A stretch of DNA of 64,000 bases, taken from NCBI RefSeq assembly GCF_015245355.1, contig NZ_CP063311.1:3615179-3679178 (forward strand), written 5' to 3'. This stretch comes from Anabaenopsis elenkinii CCIBt3563. GTDB lineage: Bacteria; Cyanobacteriota; Cyanobacteriia; Cyanobacteriales; Nostocaceae. Below are positions 48,137 to 57,393 of the stretch, one piece after another. Both the position numbers and the translations under genes were made by a program. The notes beneath the pieces were generated by a model. That model saw nothing but the letters and a program-made list of their open reading frames with translations, made no database searches and was not told the origin of the DNA. Positions within the stretch are counted from its first letter, which is position 1. Each line of letters opens with the position of its first letter.

Positions 48137-49024
48137 ATGTTCCCTAATTTCTTGCCTCCCACAGTTGAGCGACTAACTGAACCCACATCCATCGCTTTGG
48201 CTAAAAGTATTACCAGTCAATCGATCGCTACTCCTCTCACTAATCAACCAATTACCACAACCTATGTTCAACAAGGTAGTGATAGCACGCCTATTTTATT
48301 AATTCACGGCTTCGACAGTTCTTTGTTAGAATTCCGTCGCCTTTTACCACTGCTGGCAAGGGATAATGAAACCTGGGCAGTGGATTTATTAGGCTTTGGG
48401 TTCACAGACAGAATTCCCGATGTACAATTTAGTCCCCTGGCCATCAAAACTCATCTGTATTATTTCTGGAAAACCTTAATTAACCAACCTGTGATTTTAG
48501 TCGGTGCTTCTATGGGGGGTGCAGCCGCTATTGATTTTACCTTGACCTACCCAGAATTAGTTCACAAACTGGTTTTATTAGACAGCGCTGGTTTAAAAGG
48601 GGGGTCACCCTTGAGCAAATTGATGTTTCCCCCCTTGGACTCTTTAGCAGCTAATTTTTTGCGTAATCCTAATATACGCGATCGTATTTCCCGCGCTGCC
48701 TACAAAAATCAGCAACTCGCGTCACTTGATGCTCAAATATGTGCCGCATTACACCTAGAAATGCCTAATTGGAGTCAAGCCTTAATAGCTTTCACCAAAA
48801 GCGGAGGTTACAGTGCTTTTAAATTGCAGCAACTTTTAGACATTGTGACACCAACTTTAATTTTATGGGGTGATGCCGATCAAATTTTGGGTACTGCCGA
48901 TGCCAAAAAATTCAATCAAGCAATTCCCAATAGCAAACTAATTTGGGTCAAAGACTCCGGTCATGTCCCACACCTAGAACAGCCACAAATCACCGCCCAG
49001 CACATTTTAGAGTTTTGTAATTAA
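48137..49024 (+). CDS. Alpha/beta hydrolase
   Basis: A 295-residue serine hydrolase of the alpha/beta fold. The oxyanion-hole motif is LLIHGFDSSLLEFR; the nucleophile elbow GASMGGAAA carries the Ser; the Asp lies in LWGDADQILG and the His in DSGHVPHLEQP. Nothing in the sequence fixes the substrate. It is divergent from ccmK3, with 112 bases between the start codons. Confidence 0.9.
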   Translation: MFPNFLPPTVERLTEPTSIALAKSITSQSIATPLTNQPITTTYVQQGSDSTPILLIHGFDSSLLEFRRLLPLLARDNETWAVDLLGFGFTDRIPDVQFSPLAIKTHLYYFWKTLINQPVILVGASMGGAAAIDFTLTYPELVHKLVLLDSAGLKGGSPLSKLMFPPLDSLAANFLRNPNIRDRISRAAYKNQQLASLDAQICAALHLEMPNWSQALIAFTKSGGYSAFKLQQLLDIVTPTLILWGDADQILGTADAKKFNQAIPNSKLIWVKDSGHVPHLEQPQITAQHILEFCN

Positions 49025-49107
49025 CTGGAAAACTGCAAAAATATTCGTCCATTTTCCATAGCCTACTACAGGCTAACATCACCAATTACGAATTACTAAT
49101 TACCAAC

Positions 49108-49680
49108 CTAGTCATATAACCAAGTATTCTCGGCAAAATTGTCATCTGGTTTTTTACGTTCTATTAGATGTTCAGGAATCCGACGTGATTTTATGTAGTT
49201 AGCTGGGTTATATTTCTCTTTTACTTGAATTGCGGACTTTTCTTGTTTTGCTGGGGTGGGAGAATTTTTATGTTTGACTTGGACTGTAGAATTGCTTTCT
49301 GCAATAAGTTGAGAATTAGCTTCTGCAAGCTGTAGCGCGGTTTGTTTAGCCTCGTGTAGTTCCTTTGTCAGCTTTTCTGTTAATACTTGCTTTTCATACA
49401 AAGCCGATTGTAAATCTACAATTTGCTGTTGGAGAATTTTTTCTTTATTTTGATATTCTTCCAGAGTTTGTTTTAACTTTTGGACAGCAATTTCCAAATC
49501 ATTTTTACTAGGAATAGTCATAGGAGTTAGCTCAGGTTTCGTCTGGGGTAATTCCTCTGTTTTGACACCAGTCTCTTCTGTGACTTTCTCGGCTTTCACT
49601 TCAATTACAGATTGATTTTCCATTGGGGTCAATTTCTCTCCTTCTTCTTGTACTAATTCAGCCAGATGTTTCTTAACCAT
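49108..49680 (-). CDS. Coiled-coil hypothetical protein
   Basis: A 190-residue soluble protein of no recognised family. The first 70 residues are Glu/Lys-rich and probably disordered. A coiled coil follows from about 70 to 145 (LEIAVQKLKQTLEEYQNKEK, ILQQQIVDLQSALYEKQVLT, KLTKELHEAKQTALQLA). A short basic tail (NPANYIKSRRIPEHLIERKK) ends in a conserved-looking NTWLYD. I chose the ATG at 49680, preceded by aggaaa; a longer frame to 49698 is possible. Confidence 0.65.
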   Translation of the reverse strand: MVKKHLAELVQEEGEKLTPMENQSVIEVKAEKVTEETGVKTEELPQTKPELTPMTIPSKNDLEIAVQKLKQTLEEYQNKEKILQQQIVDLQSALYEKQVLTEKLTKELHEAKQTALQLAEANSQLIAESNSTVQVKHKNSPTPAKQEKSAIQVKEKYNPANYIKSRRIPEHLIERKKPDDNFAENTWLYD

Positions 49681-50106
49681 TATTTCCTGTGATTCCACTC
49701 TAATTCATCAGTGCAGGGGTAGTAGTTTAATTCCGCAGCCTCGATTATTTCTTGATCCTTGAGTTGCGGTGATATTGTTTAGTTTTTATTTGACCCCCAG
49801 CAACAACTAGCAGCCTGAAATATCTGCATAAATAAAAATTAACTTGTGCTTTTTCCTTAATTGTGCTGCTTAATCAACTGTGGTGCTTTCTATTGACGAA
49901 AGCTTAGTTACGACCTTGAACGATATAGTTACCTCAGATCAATATAGCGCTTTGTGTGGACTCACATCGTTGAATATGATCTGCTGTAAATCACTTTATT
50001 GAAATCCCCTGTAAGTATTGCCAAAATCCCAAGAGTAATAGAGAATCAAAAGATACTTGATAATGTAATTATCCCAAGCTGCTTAAGGTAATTGCTACAA
50101 ACTGCC
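49681..50106. other. Divergent promoter gap upstream of gltS
   Basis: About 400 AT-rich bases with no gene and no strong repeat; presumably promoters for both divergent neighbours. Confidence 0.4.
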
Positions 50107-51531
50107 ATGTTCAAACTCATAGATGTATTCTGGGCTTATATTTTCATCGCTATATTAATCTTAATGGGGCGATTGGTGAGACAGCATTTAACCATATTGC
50201 GATCGCTATATTTACCTAGCTCAGTAATTGCTGGTATTATTGCTTTACTCCTGGGTAAAAGTGCTTTGGGTGCCATTTTCCAGGGAATAAATCCCGAATC
50301 TCCCCTGGCTCAAGGTCTATTTTCCCCAAATATCCAGGCAGTATGGTCACAATCACCCAGTGTTTTTATTAACATTGTTTTTGCTACTCTGTTTCTCGGT
50401 CAGTATGTCCCTAGTTTGCAGGAATTTTGGCGTAAAGCCTCCCCACAGGTCGCCTTTGGTCAGACCCTTGCCTGGGGTCAATATGTAGTAGGAATCTTAC
50501 TTGCAATAACCGTATTAACACCAATATTTGGTTTACCTCCTATAGTCGGCTGTTTAATTGAAGTCGCCTTTGAAGGGGGACACGGAACATCAGCGGGGAT
50601 GGCGGAAACTTTTACAGAATTGAGTTTTACTGCTGGTGCTGATTTATCTTTAGCTTTGGCAACGGTAGGATTGGTTTCTGGGGTAATTGTCGGGACAATT
50701 TTGATCAATTGGGGACGGAAAACAGGACGTATTCAAGTTGATCGGGAAGTCTCAATTAAGCCGGAAAATGCCCAAACTCATCCACCAGAAGAAGAAGCCA
50801 GTATCACAATTGCCCGTGAGAATTTAGTGCGAGACCTACTCATTGATCCATTATCACTCAATTTCGGGTTTGTGGGATTAGCGATCGCGATCGGTTGGTT
50901 AATTTTAGAGGGATTGCGCACGATTGAATCAATTACCTGGGGCAGAGGTGGACTATTATTAATGTCCTATGTGCCATTATTCCCCATCGCTCTAATTGGC
51001 GGAATTATTGTCCAGTATATTCTTGTCCGTATCAGGCGCACCTACTTAATTAGTCGCCCCCTCATGGAAAATATTGGCGGACTGGCCTTAGATATTACAG
51101 TTGTCACAGCACTGGCCAGTATCTCCCTATCTGTACTCGGAGATAATCTTATTCCCTTCCTATTGTTATCAATAACCGGTATTGCTTGGAATGTTTGTGC
51201 TTTTATATTTTTAGCACCCCATCTACTACCTGTTTATTGGTTTGAACGTGGTATTGGGGACATGGGACAATCTATGGGTGTCACTTCCACCGGATTATTA
51301 CTATTGCGAATGGTAGACCCAGATAACCAATCTGGCGCTTTTGAAAGTTTTGCTTACAAACAATTACTATTTGAACCCATTGTTGGTGGTGGTTTATTTA
51401 CTGCCGCAGCACCCCCTTTAATTGCTAGGTTTGGCCCCATACCAATTCTGCTACTAACCTCATGTTTGCTATTATTCTGGCTCATATTTGGTTTTTATAA
51501 CTGTAGGCAAATACGCAAGCAAAACTTATAA
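50107..51531 (+). CDS. gltS: Sodium/glutamate symporter
   Basis: A 474-residue integral membrane protein of the GltS family, which imports glutamate with Na+. It has two inverted halves of about five helices each. The re-entrant loop motif of the first half is EVAFEGGHGTSAGMAETF, with the GGHGT signature, and of the second half GIGDMGQSMGVTSTGLLLLR. The start used is the ATG at 50107 (FKLIDVFWAYIF); a TTG at 50092 would add five residues. The middle loop (RENLVRDLLIDPL) separates the halves. Confidence 0.92.
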   Translation: MFKLIDVFWAYIFIAILILMGRLVRQHLTILRSLYLPSSVIAGIIALLLGKSALGAIFQGINPESPLAQGLFSPNIQAVWSQSPSVFINIVFATLFLGQYVPSLQEFWRKASPQVAFGQTLAWGQYVVGILLAITVLTPIFGLPPIVGCLIEVAFEGGHGTSAGMAETFTELSFTAGADLSLALATVGLVSGVIVGTILINWGRKTGRIQVDREVSIKPENAQTHPPEEEASITIARENLVRDLLIDPLSLNFGFVGLAIAIGWLILEGLRTIESITWGRGGLLLMSYVPLFPIALIGGIIVQYILVRIRRTYLISRPLMENIGGLALDITVVTALASISLSVLGDNLIPFLLLSITGIAWNVCAFIFLAPHLLPVYWFERGIGDMGQSMGVTSTGLLLLRMVDPDNQSGAFESFAYKQLLFEPIVGGGLFTAAAPPLIARFGPIPILLLTSCLLLFWLIFGFYNCRQIRKQNL

Positions 51532-51535
51532 AATT

Positions 51536-51680
51536 TTGACACTCCCCCTAGGGTAGTCTCCCTGGGCTGACAACTGCGAGAATTCAGGCTTTTAAACCCA
51601 CGCAGGTAGCCTTCCCTGTTGGGAACATCCTACCCTTGTGATTTGTATGTTCGCGACTTGTAGCCCCAATCAATAGTATG
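51536..51680 (+). repeat. IS200/IS605-type left-end remnant
   Basis: Begins ttgacactccccctagggta and continues into segments known from cyanobacterial IS605-like left ends (gcaggtagccttccctg, then gggaacatcctaccc). No transposase gene follows. It sits only a few bases after the gltS stop codon and ends just before the LysR gene, so it is a scar between convergent genes. Confidence 0.55.
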
Positions 51681-51696
51681 AATAGATACAGGAAAT

Positions 51697-52632
51697 TTAA
51701 ACTTCATCAGCTGGACTATTAGTACAATAACCAGTTTCCTCGACAAACTTTTTGGTAGCTTCTAGTAAATACTCATAATAAGTACGAGCAACAATCGATA
51801 ATTGCTTACCAGATGGATAGCCTATGAACCAAGTTCGCTTGATAGGGAAATGTTCTATATCCAAAATAGCGAACTCAGAAGAGTCTGGCATTAAGGTATG
51901 GCGAGATAACACAGAAATTCCTAACCCCCCCGCAATGGCTTGTTTAATCGCCTCGTTGCTGCCCAATTCCAGTTTGACTTTTACCTTCACACCATGTTGA
52001 TCAAACAGTTTCTGCACGGCTCGGCGAGTTCCTGAACCTGGTTCCCGCATAATAAACGGTTCATTTGTTAACCTTTTGATGGGGATATTTTTCTCTTTTG
52101 CCAAGGGATGATTAACAGGTGCAAATACTACTAAGGGATTGTCCAAGAATGGCTCATAGTTAACATCAAGATTTTCCGGGACTTGACTTAAGATATACAA
52201 GTCATCCATGTTATTAAGCATCCGTTCTAAAATGCGTTCATGGTTCGTTACTTGTAAGGAAATCTCAATTCCGGGATAAAGTTGACAAAATGGACCTAAT
52301 AAACGGGGAATAAAATACTTAGCCGTTGTAATCACTGCCAAGCGTAATTGCCCTTGTTTGAGACCTTTTAAATCCGCCACAGTCATTTCAAACTTGGCCA
52401 TGGTTTCAAAAATCTGCCGACAAGTGGTAAATAATTCCCTCCCTGCTTGTGTCAAGAATAGACGTTTTCCCACCTGCTCAAATAAGGGCAACCCTACCGA
52501 TTTTGTAAGTTGTTTAATTTGCATAGACACGGTAGGTTGAGTCAGAAATAATTCCTCAGCCGCACGAGTAAAGCTACTGTGCCTTGCCGCTGCCTCGAAC
52601 ACCTTCAACTGGTGCAGTGTTGCCTGCTTCAA
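51697..52632 (-). CDS. cmpR: LysR-type regulator of carbon acquisition (CmpR/CcmR group)
   Basis: A 311-residue LysR family regulator. The winged HTH (1-65) reads LHQLKVFEAAARHSSFTRAA, then EELFLTQPTVSMQIKQLT, which is close to the CmpR/CbbR type and unlike the RbcR type. The effector domain covers about 90-300 (GSGTRRAVQKLFD, AIKQAIAGGLGISVLSRH). In cyanobacteria such proteins sense carbon status, using 2-phosphoglycolate, RuBP or NADP as effectors, and control cmp, ndh and ccm genes by binding TTA-N7/8-TAA sites. It lies beside the ccm cluster on the same strand, which supports that role. The exact paralogue is uncertain. Confidence 0.85.
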   Translation of the reverse strand: MKQATLHQLKVFEAAARHSSFTRAAEELFLTQPTVSMQIKQLTKSVGLPLFEQVGKRLFLTQAGRELFTTCRQIFETMAKFEMTVADLKGLKQGQLRLAVITTAKYFIPRLLGPFCQLYPGIEISLQVTNHERILERMLNNMDDLYILSQVPENLDVNYEPFLDNPLVVFAPVNHPLAKEKNIPIKRLTNEPFIMREPGSGTRRAVQKLFDQHGVKVKVKLELGSNEAIKQAIAGGLGISVLSRHTLMPDSSEFAILDIEHFPIKRTWFIGYPSGKQLSIVARTYYEYLLEATKKFVEETGYCTNSPADEV

Positions 52633-52865
52633 GGGTGATTCTCCTCTAATAGAAATTCAATCTATAAATCTAGTATCACTGAATACTTGCCAATGAGACC
52701 GAACCACTCATACGAAGTTCTGAATTTTTCTATAGATAAAAATCTATTAGTCTTATTCAAAGAAAGTTATTTTCTTTATGGTAATCACAAGTTATTATCA
52801 AGGCAACAAACAAAGCGTAAGATGCCTTCCAGGCGAAGATGAATTGTTAAAATTATTACATAATT

Positions 52866-53669
52866 TTAACATTCATCTTTCCATATTTCTTCGGCAACTT
52901 CTTGGGGAATTTTGGCAGGGATTTGGGATAAATCAGGCAACTGTAAGACTTCTATTTCCGCCACCTGTTCTTGGACATTGACCGGCATATTCAATGGTTC
53001 GCGGTGTTCAACCCAGCAGCTTGCTAAAGGTAAGGTTTTCTCCATTTCATCTAGTGGTCGAGGAATGACCATGACTGCGTTTAATTCGCCAATCCTTTCT
53101 GCTTCAAACATTCCAGCCTCTACCGCCACTGCTACATTAGCAACAGTGCCACGAATGATGGCTGTGCACAAGCCAGCACCAATTTTCTCATAAGCTGCTA
53201 AATGAACATCAGCGGACTTGAGCATGGCATCACAAGCACCGACCATGGCCGGAAATCCCCGGGTCTCAACTAAACCAATGGCTAAGTTACTTAAACTGCT
53301 TTGATTACCTTCGTCCATCCATTGACTCAGGCGGCTGGTGATGGGCAGTACTATATCGAGGTTAGGATAGGGCCGAGGAATCACCAAGCTAGAAACCAAT
53401 TGACCAAACTGTTGAGCAGTTTGAACACCAGCTTCTACAGCCAGACGCACATCGGCAATTCCACCTCTGACAATAGCGGTACACTGCCCACTACCAATTT
53501 TTTCATACCCCACTAGGTGAACACCAGCGGATTTGAGCATCATATCTGCTGTTCCCACTATGGCGGGAAAGCTGCTAGTAGAGACTAAACCCAAAGCAGT
53601 ATTTTTCAGACTATCTCGTCGGCGGGATTTCTGAATTGTGCTAATAGAGTGTTGGTTAGATGTTTCCAT
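52866..53669 (-). CDS. ccmO: Carboxysome shell protein CcmO (double BMC domain)
   Basis: A 267-residue protein with two fused BMC domains, which forms pseudohexamers (trimers) in the shell. Domain 1 covers about 25-105 (LGLVSTSSFPAIVGTADMML, YEKIGSGQCTAIVRG), domain 2 about 128-210 (IGLVETRGFPAMVGACDAML, YEKIGAGLCTAIIRG). A C-terminal tail of about 40 residues ends WKDEC. It is the last gene of the ccmK2-K1-L-M-N-O operon, 47 bases after ccmN. Confidence 0.93.
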   Translation of the reverse strand: METSNQHSISTIQKSRRRDSLKNTALGLVSTSSFPAIVGTADMMLKSAGVHLVGYEKIGSGQCTAIVRGGIADVRLAVEAGVQTAQQFGQLVSSLVIPRPYPNLDIVLPITSRLSQWMDEGNQSSLSNLAIGLVETRGFPAMVGACDAMLKSADVHLAAYEKIGAGLCTAIIRGTVANVAVAVEAGMFEAERIGELNAVMVIPRPLDEMEKTLPLASCWVEHREPLNMPVNVQEQVAEIEVLQLPDLSQIPAKIPQEVAEEIWKDEC

Positions 53670-53716
53670 GTGAACTTTCCAGATTGCTCATGAAACTGAC
53701 AACTTACAATTAACAC

Positions 53717-54469
53717 TTACTCAGACTGATCGTCACAGATGGGGTTATTTAAGCTCTGCCGATGGGGAAATAATGTGACTAATAACCTATTTATACTTCC
53801 TTGTCCATAAATTTGGTTCCCGAAATTATGGGGTGATTCAGTGGGAGGCTGACTTGATTTTGGTTCCTGGGGTATGGATTTATTGGCGTCAGCGTTTTCT
53901 TCTACAGATGCGGGCTGGCTTTCAGATGTAGGCGAAGACACCGAAGAGGAAGGAGACTGGTATTTGAATTTCCAGTAAGCCGATGCTGAGATATTAGTTG
54001 AGGACATGACTGTCTCCTCATCCGGCTCTAAACTATTTTCCGCTTCTGGCTGTTGTTTACTAGTGTTATCAGCACCATTGTTAGGGGCTGATTCCGGTTG
54101 TTGTGTATCCTCAATTTGCCGACTGGTGTCTCCTAAAATTGAGCCTGGCGGAATGACTGTTCCTGGCTCGATAGAACAGTTAAAAACTGTGGTTGCTGAA
54201 CCAACACAAGCATTTGCGCCAATTTTGCCTTGACCAACCATCAAAAAACCGGCTCCCAAGTTGGCTCCTGCTTCTACCTCTAGGGTGCCTTCGCTAACTT
54301 GGAGAATTGACCCCATACCAATACACACCCCTGGTCCGATGATCATCTTGCTGTTGGCCGCAGCTTGAAGTATAACTCCAGGTGCCAGGACTGCGCTGGG
54401 ATGAATAGTCACCTCGCCACTTATATAAGACTCGAACTTGTTGCTCAGGTGCAGTGGCGGCACAGACAT
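53717..54469 (-). CDS. ccmN: Carboxysome assembly protein CcmN
   Basis: CcmN links the CcmM-RuBisCO core to the shell. The N-terminal half is a left-handed beta-helix of hexapeptide repeats (IHPSAVLAPGVILQAAANSK, IIGPGVCIGMGSI, VEAGANLGAGFLMVGQGKIG). A Pro/Ser/Gln-rich linker follows, and the C-terminal end GNQIYGQGSINRLLVTLFPH is the amphipathic encapsulation peptide that binds shell proteins. I use the ATG of SVPPLHLSNK at 54469, with gagg upstream; a longer frame to 54502 adds 11 residues. It lies between ccmM and ccmO. Confidence 0.93.
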   Translation of the reverse strand: MSVPPLHLSNKFESYISGEVTIHPSAVLAPGVILQAAANSKMIIGPGVCIGMGSILQVSEGTLEVEAGANLGAGFLMVGQGKIGANACVGSATTVFNCSIEPGTVIPPGSILGDTSRQIEDTQQPESAPNNGADNTSKQQPEAENSLEPDEETVMSSTNISASAYWKFKYQSPSSSVSSPTSESQPASVEENADANKSIPQEPKSSQPPTESPHNFGNQIYGQGSINRLLVTLFPHRQSLNNPICDDQSE

Positions 54470-54626
54470 GGAAATTTTTACCTCGGAAGCCGGAGAGAGC
54501 ATAGTGCTAAGTGCTGAATCAATTCTATAAGGTTGGGAATAGCTTTATGCGAGTAGTAATGAATAAAAATTTTACTCAGCAATGGCTACGCCCAGGGATG
54601 GTAACAGCACTCTTAACTCAGCACTT

Positions 54627-56279
54627 TTAGGGACGTTGGATGATAGTTTCCAGGACTCGGCGTTTGGCTTTGGTGTCGATACCAACTAAGCGCACGTATT
54701 CTCCTGGATATTCAGCGAGGTATCCTTCTAAAGCCTCAATCACCCCTCTGTCAGATTTGGCTTCAATTTGACCACAGCTAGTCCATGAACCAGTACGGAA
54801 GCGTCTTTGGTCTACGTGTTCAGCACTAACTTTATATCCACCCGCCAAAATCTGCCGGATTTGATCTACTACTTCAGAACTCAACCTGGTACTGGTGGTA
54901 GTAGCAGTCGCCGCACCACCGCCGCTAAAGGATTTCTTGTTACCGGATGGCACAACTGGATCGCTTGGTCTTTGGATAATGCTTTCTAAAACCCGCCGTT
55001 TAGCTTTGGCATCAATACCAATCAGGCGTACATATTCGCCTTGATGGGATTCTATACATTCTTCTAATGCGGCTAACACTTCATTGGTGGAAGTTGATTC
55101 AATGGGTTGGCAACTCTGCCAGGAACCAGTCCGGAAACGCCGCTCATCTACATGTTCTGTACCGATTTTGTAACCACCTGACAGCAAGTTACGTACTTGC
55201 TCTATGGTTTCGCTACTTAGTACGCTATTGCTGGCAACGCGACCATTGCCATTACCATTACTATTATAGCGACCGTTACCATTAGCAGGTATTTGGAAGC
55301 GGCTAGGACTAATGGAGGTGACTATACCATCGGGACGTTGAATAATGGTTTCTAAGACGCGTCGTTTACTATGGTCAATGCCAAACATCCGGACATATTC
55401 GCCGCTATGATCTCTCAAACAACTTTCTAAGGCGGCGATCGCTTGCCCTATAGTTCCCGGTTCTATTGGGGCGCAACTTTGCCAACAACCAGTGCGGAAC
55501 CGTCTTTGATCTACGTGTTCCGTGCCAATTTTATATCCTTGATCTAAAAGATAACGCACCTGTTCTATGATTTCTGCACCCAAGCTATTGCTCGACACTT
55601 CACTACTCCTTTCTAGCTCTAAAACAGTAATACCAGTATTTGTATAAGATTTAGCAATCTCATCCCGTATGGGTGCAATACACTTAGTATCCGCAGCACA
55701 CCGATATCCAGTTCTTAATGACTGGTTTATCCCGACGACATGATGAGCGAACTGCTGATCCTGAACTTCAGCATCTGGCAACCGGTCAGCTTGCTGCTGA
55801 TTAGTAATTATCGCTCCCGAAGGTACATACTTACCCGGGGGAATTTCTACATCTTGAATTAAAGCGTGCATCATGACGATGCAACCAGCACCTACTCTGG
55901 CGTTAAATACTGTGGAACGAAAACCAATGAAGGAATTATCTCCTACATAAGCCGGACCATGAATTAGGGACATGTGGGTAATAGAAACATTTTCTCCTAC
56001 CCATACCGAGTATTGATTTTGGTCATCACCAATCACTCGGCCTTGCTCCAGTCCATGAATTACTACACCATCTTGAATATTAGTATTTTCGCCAATAAAA
56101 AAAGGTGTACCTTCATCCGCTCTAATCGAGGTTCCTGGAGCAATGATGACATTAGCACCTATTCGCACATCTCCAATAATATTGGCAGCCGGATGTACAA
56201 ATGTGCTTTCATGGATTTTTGGCTCGGCTAAATTCCTCGACCACGGGGTTGGGGGGGCCGCCGTGCTGCGGACTACCAT
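54627..56279 (-). CDS. ccmM: Carboxysome scaffold CcmM (gamma-carbonic anhydrase plus three SSU-like repeats)
   Basis: A 550-residue full-length CcmM that clusters RuBisCO. The N-terminal gamma-carbonic anhydrase (1-210) keeps His75 (VVIHGLEQ), His102 and His107 ([13 protein letters not shown]), and Cys194 and Cys200 ([11 protein letters not shown]), the positions known for the active, disulfide-controlled enzyme. Three RuBisCO small-subunit-like repeats follow (each with [16 protein letters not shown] or a close variant, WxSC and GEYVRLxGID). The ATG at 56279 has gaggagg 9 bases upstream; a TTG inside that site is not a start. An internal GTG start for the short isoform is present (see 55596-55611). 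Confidence 0.96.
   Translation of the reverse strand: MVVRSTAAPPTPWSRNLAEPKIHESTFVHPAANIIGDVRIGANVIIAPGTSIRADEGTPFFIGENTNIQDGVVIHGLEQGRVIGDDQNQYSVWVGENVSITHMSLIHGPAYVGDNSFIGFRSTVFNARVGAGCIVMMHALIQDVEIPPGKYVPSGAIITNQQQADRLPDAEVQDQQFAHHVVGINQSLRTGYRCAADTKCIAPIRDEIAKSYTNTGITVLELERSSEVSSNSLGAEIIEQVRYLLDQGYKIGTEHVDQRRFRTGCWQSCAPIEPGTIGQAIAALESCLRDHSGEYVRMFGIDHSKRRVLETIIQRPDGIVTSISPSRFQIPANGNGRYNSNGNGNGRVASNSVLSSETIEQVRNLLSGGYKIGTEHVDERRFRTGSWQSCQPIESTSTNEVLAALEECIESHQGEYVRLIGIDAKAKRRVLESIIQRPSDPVVPSGNKKSFSGGGAATATTTSTRLSSEVVDQIRQILAGGYKVSAEHVDQRRFRTGSWTSCGQIEAKSDRGVIEALEGYLAEYPGEYVRLVGIDTKAKRRVLETIIQRP
55596..55611 (-). promoter_or_regulatory. Internal ribosome-binding site and GTG start of the short CcmM isoform
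   Basis: On the minus strand aaggag (55611-55606), a 7-base spacer and GTG (55598-55596) occur in the ccmM frame, at codon 228 just before the first small-subunit-like repeat. Translation from here would give 323 residues with three SSU-like repeats, the size of the known 35-kDa short form of CcmM. Confidence 0.8.
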
Positions 56280-56334
56280 TACGAGATTCCTCCTCAATTA
56301 AGCTTTTCTTTCTTAGTCTTTGATCATTCAAAGA

Positions 56335-56637
56335 CTATCGATACTGCTCTTTTTTGCTGTACATGAGACGACCTTCCAAGTGAATGGTATCAATGATCGC
56401 CACTACTGCTGCATCTAAGGGACGCTTTTCATTCCCTGGAATTTGACGAGCGGCACTGCCACGAGCGACAAGCACCCACTCATCTACTCCCGCGCCTACG
56501 GTATCTGCTGCTACTTCGTATTTATGCAGTAGATTTCCCTCTTCATCTACTAATTGCAACAACAGTAGTTTGACGCCGCGAAGACTTGGGTCTTTTTGCG
56601 TGCCCACTACTGTGCCACGGACTTTGGCAACTTGCAT
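56335..56637 (-). CDS. ccmL: Carboxysome vertex protein CcmL
   Basis: A 100-residue protein of the EutN/CcmL/BMV family whose pentamers cap the icosahedral vertices of the shell. QVAKVRGTVVGTQKDPSLRG at the start, LLLLQLVDEEGNLLHKYEVA, and the conserved VGAGVDEWVLVARGSAAR are typical. It lies 6 bases after ccmK1 and 55 bases upstream of ccmM, in the same operon. Confidence 0.95.
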   Translation of the reverse strand: MQVAKVRGTVVGTQKDPSLRGVKLLLLQLVDEEGNLLHKYEVAADTVGAGVDEWVLVARGSAARQIPGNEKRPLDAAVVAIIDTIHLEGRLMYSKKEQYR

Positions 56638-56643
56638 TACAGA

Positions 56644-56988
56644 TTACGGTCTTCTACCGAAAGGACGAATTGCGTTGACATTTTCCCGGAATTGTTCTAC
56701 GTCTTCGGTGTACCGAATTGGTAGCACGTATTCCAAGTTTTCATGGGGACGAGCAATGATATGAGTAGATAACACTTCTCCGCCATGGACTCGTTTAACT
56801 GATTCTACTCCAGCACCCACTGAAGCTTGTACTTCCGAAACGTCACCCCGAACAATGACTGTAACTCGACCGCTGCCGATTTTTTCATAGCCTACCAAAG
56901 TAACACGCGCGGCTTTCACCATCGCATCAGCAGCCTCTACTACTGCCGGAAACCCAAGCGTTTCTACCATTCCTACTGCGATTGACAT
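56644..56988 (-). CDS. ccmK1: Carboxysome shell protein CcmK1
   Basis: A 114-residue single BMC-domain shell protein ([60 protein letters not shown]). The C-terminal extension [12 protein letters not shown] beyond the BMC core marks it as CcmK1 rather than K2. The pore motif is KIGSGR. It is the second gene of the ccm operon, 96 bases after ccmK2. Confidence 0.93.
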   Translation of the reverse strand: MSIAVGMVETLGFPAVVEAADAMVKAARVTLVGYEKIGSGRVTVIVRGDVSEVQASVGAGVESVKRVHGGEVLSTHIIARPHENLEYVLPIRYTEDVEQFRENVNAIRPFGRRP

Positions 56989-57084
56989 TCGTTCTTATCC
57001 TGAATTAAAGTTTGTACCCCTGGGAAAAATTGCCGCAACACACAGAGCGACACTGTTAATTACTTGCTTGCTAAAAATCAGTTT

Positions 57085-57393
57085 TTAAGTCCGGAACTGT
57101 TCTACAGCTTCGGTGTAACGTATCGGCAAAACATATTCTAGGTTTTCGTGGGGACGAGCAATGATGTGAGTGGATAATACTTCACCACCATTAACTCTTC
57201 TGGCTGCATCTATGCCCGCGGCCACAGAGGCTTGTACCTCCGACACGTCACCCCTGACAATCACGGTTACCCTAGCACTACCAATTTTCTCATAGCCTAC
57301 CAAGGTAACACGAGCGGCCTTCACCATGGCATCAGCAGCTTCTACTACTGCCGGAAAACCCTTAGTCTCAATCATTCCAACTGCAATTGGCAT
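57085..57393 (-). CDS. ccmK2: Carboxysome shell protein CcmK2
   Basis: A 102-residue BMC protein, the major hexameric facet component. The sequence [21 protein letters not shown] and [20 protein letters not shown] is nearly the same as CcmK1, with no C-terminal extension. I use the ATG at 57393; a longer frame to 57420 is probably not translated. It is the first gene of the ccmK2-K1-L-M-N-O operon, so the promoter lies in the 57394-58055 gap. Confidence 0.93.
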   Translation of the reverse strand: MPIAVGMIETKGFPAVVEAADAMVKAARVTLVGYEKIGSARVTVIVRGDVSEVQASVAAGIDAARRVNGGEVLSTHIIARPHENLEYVLPIRYTEAVEQFRT

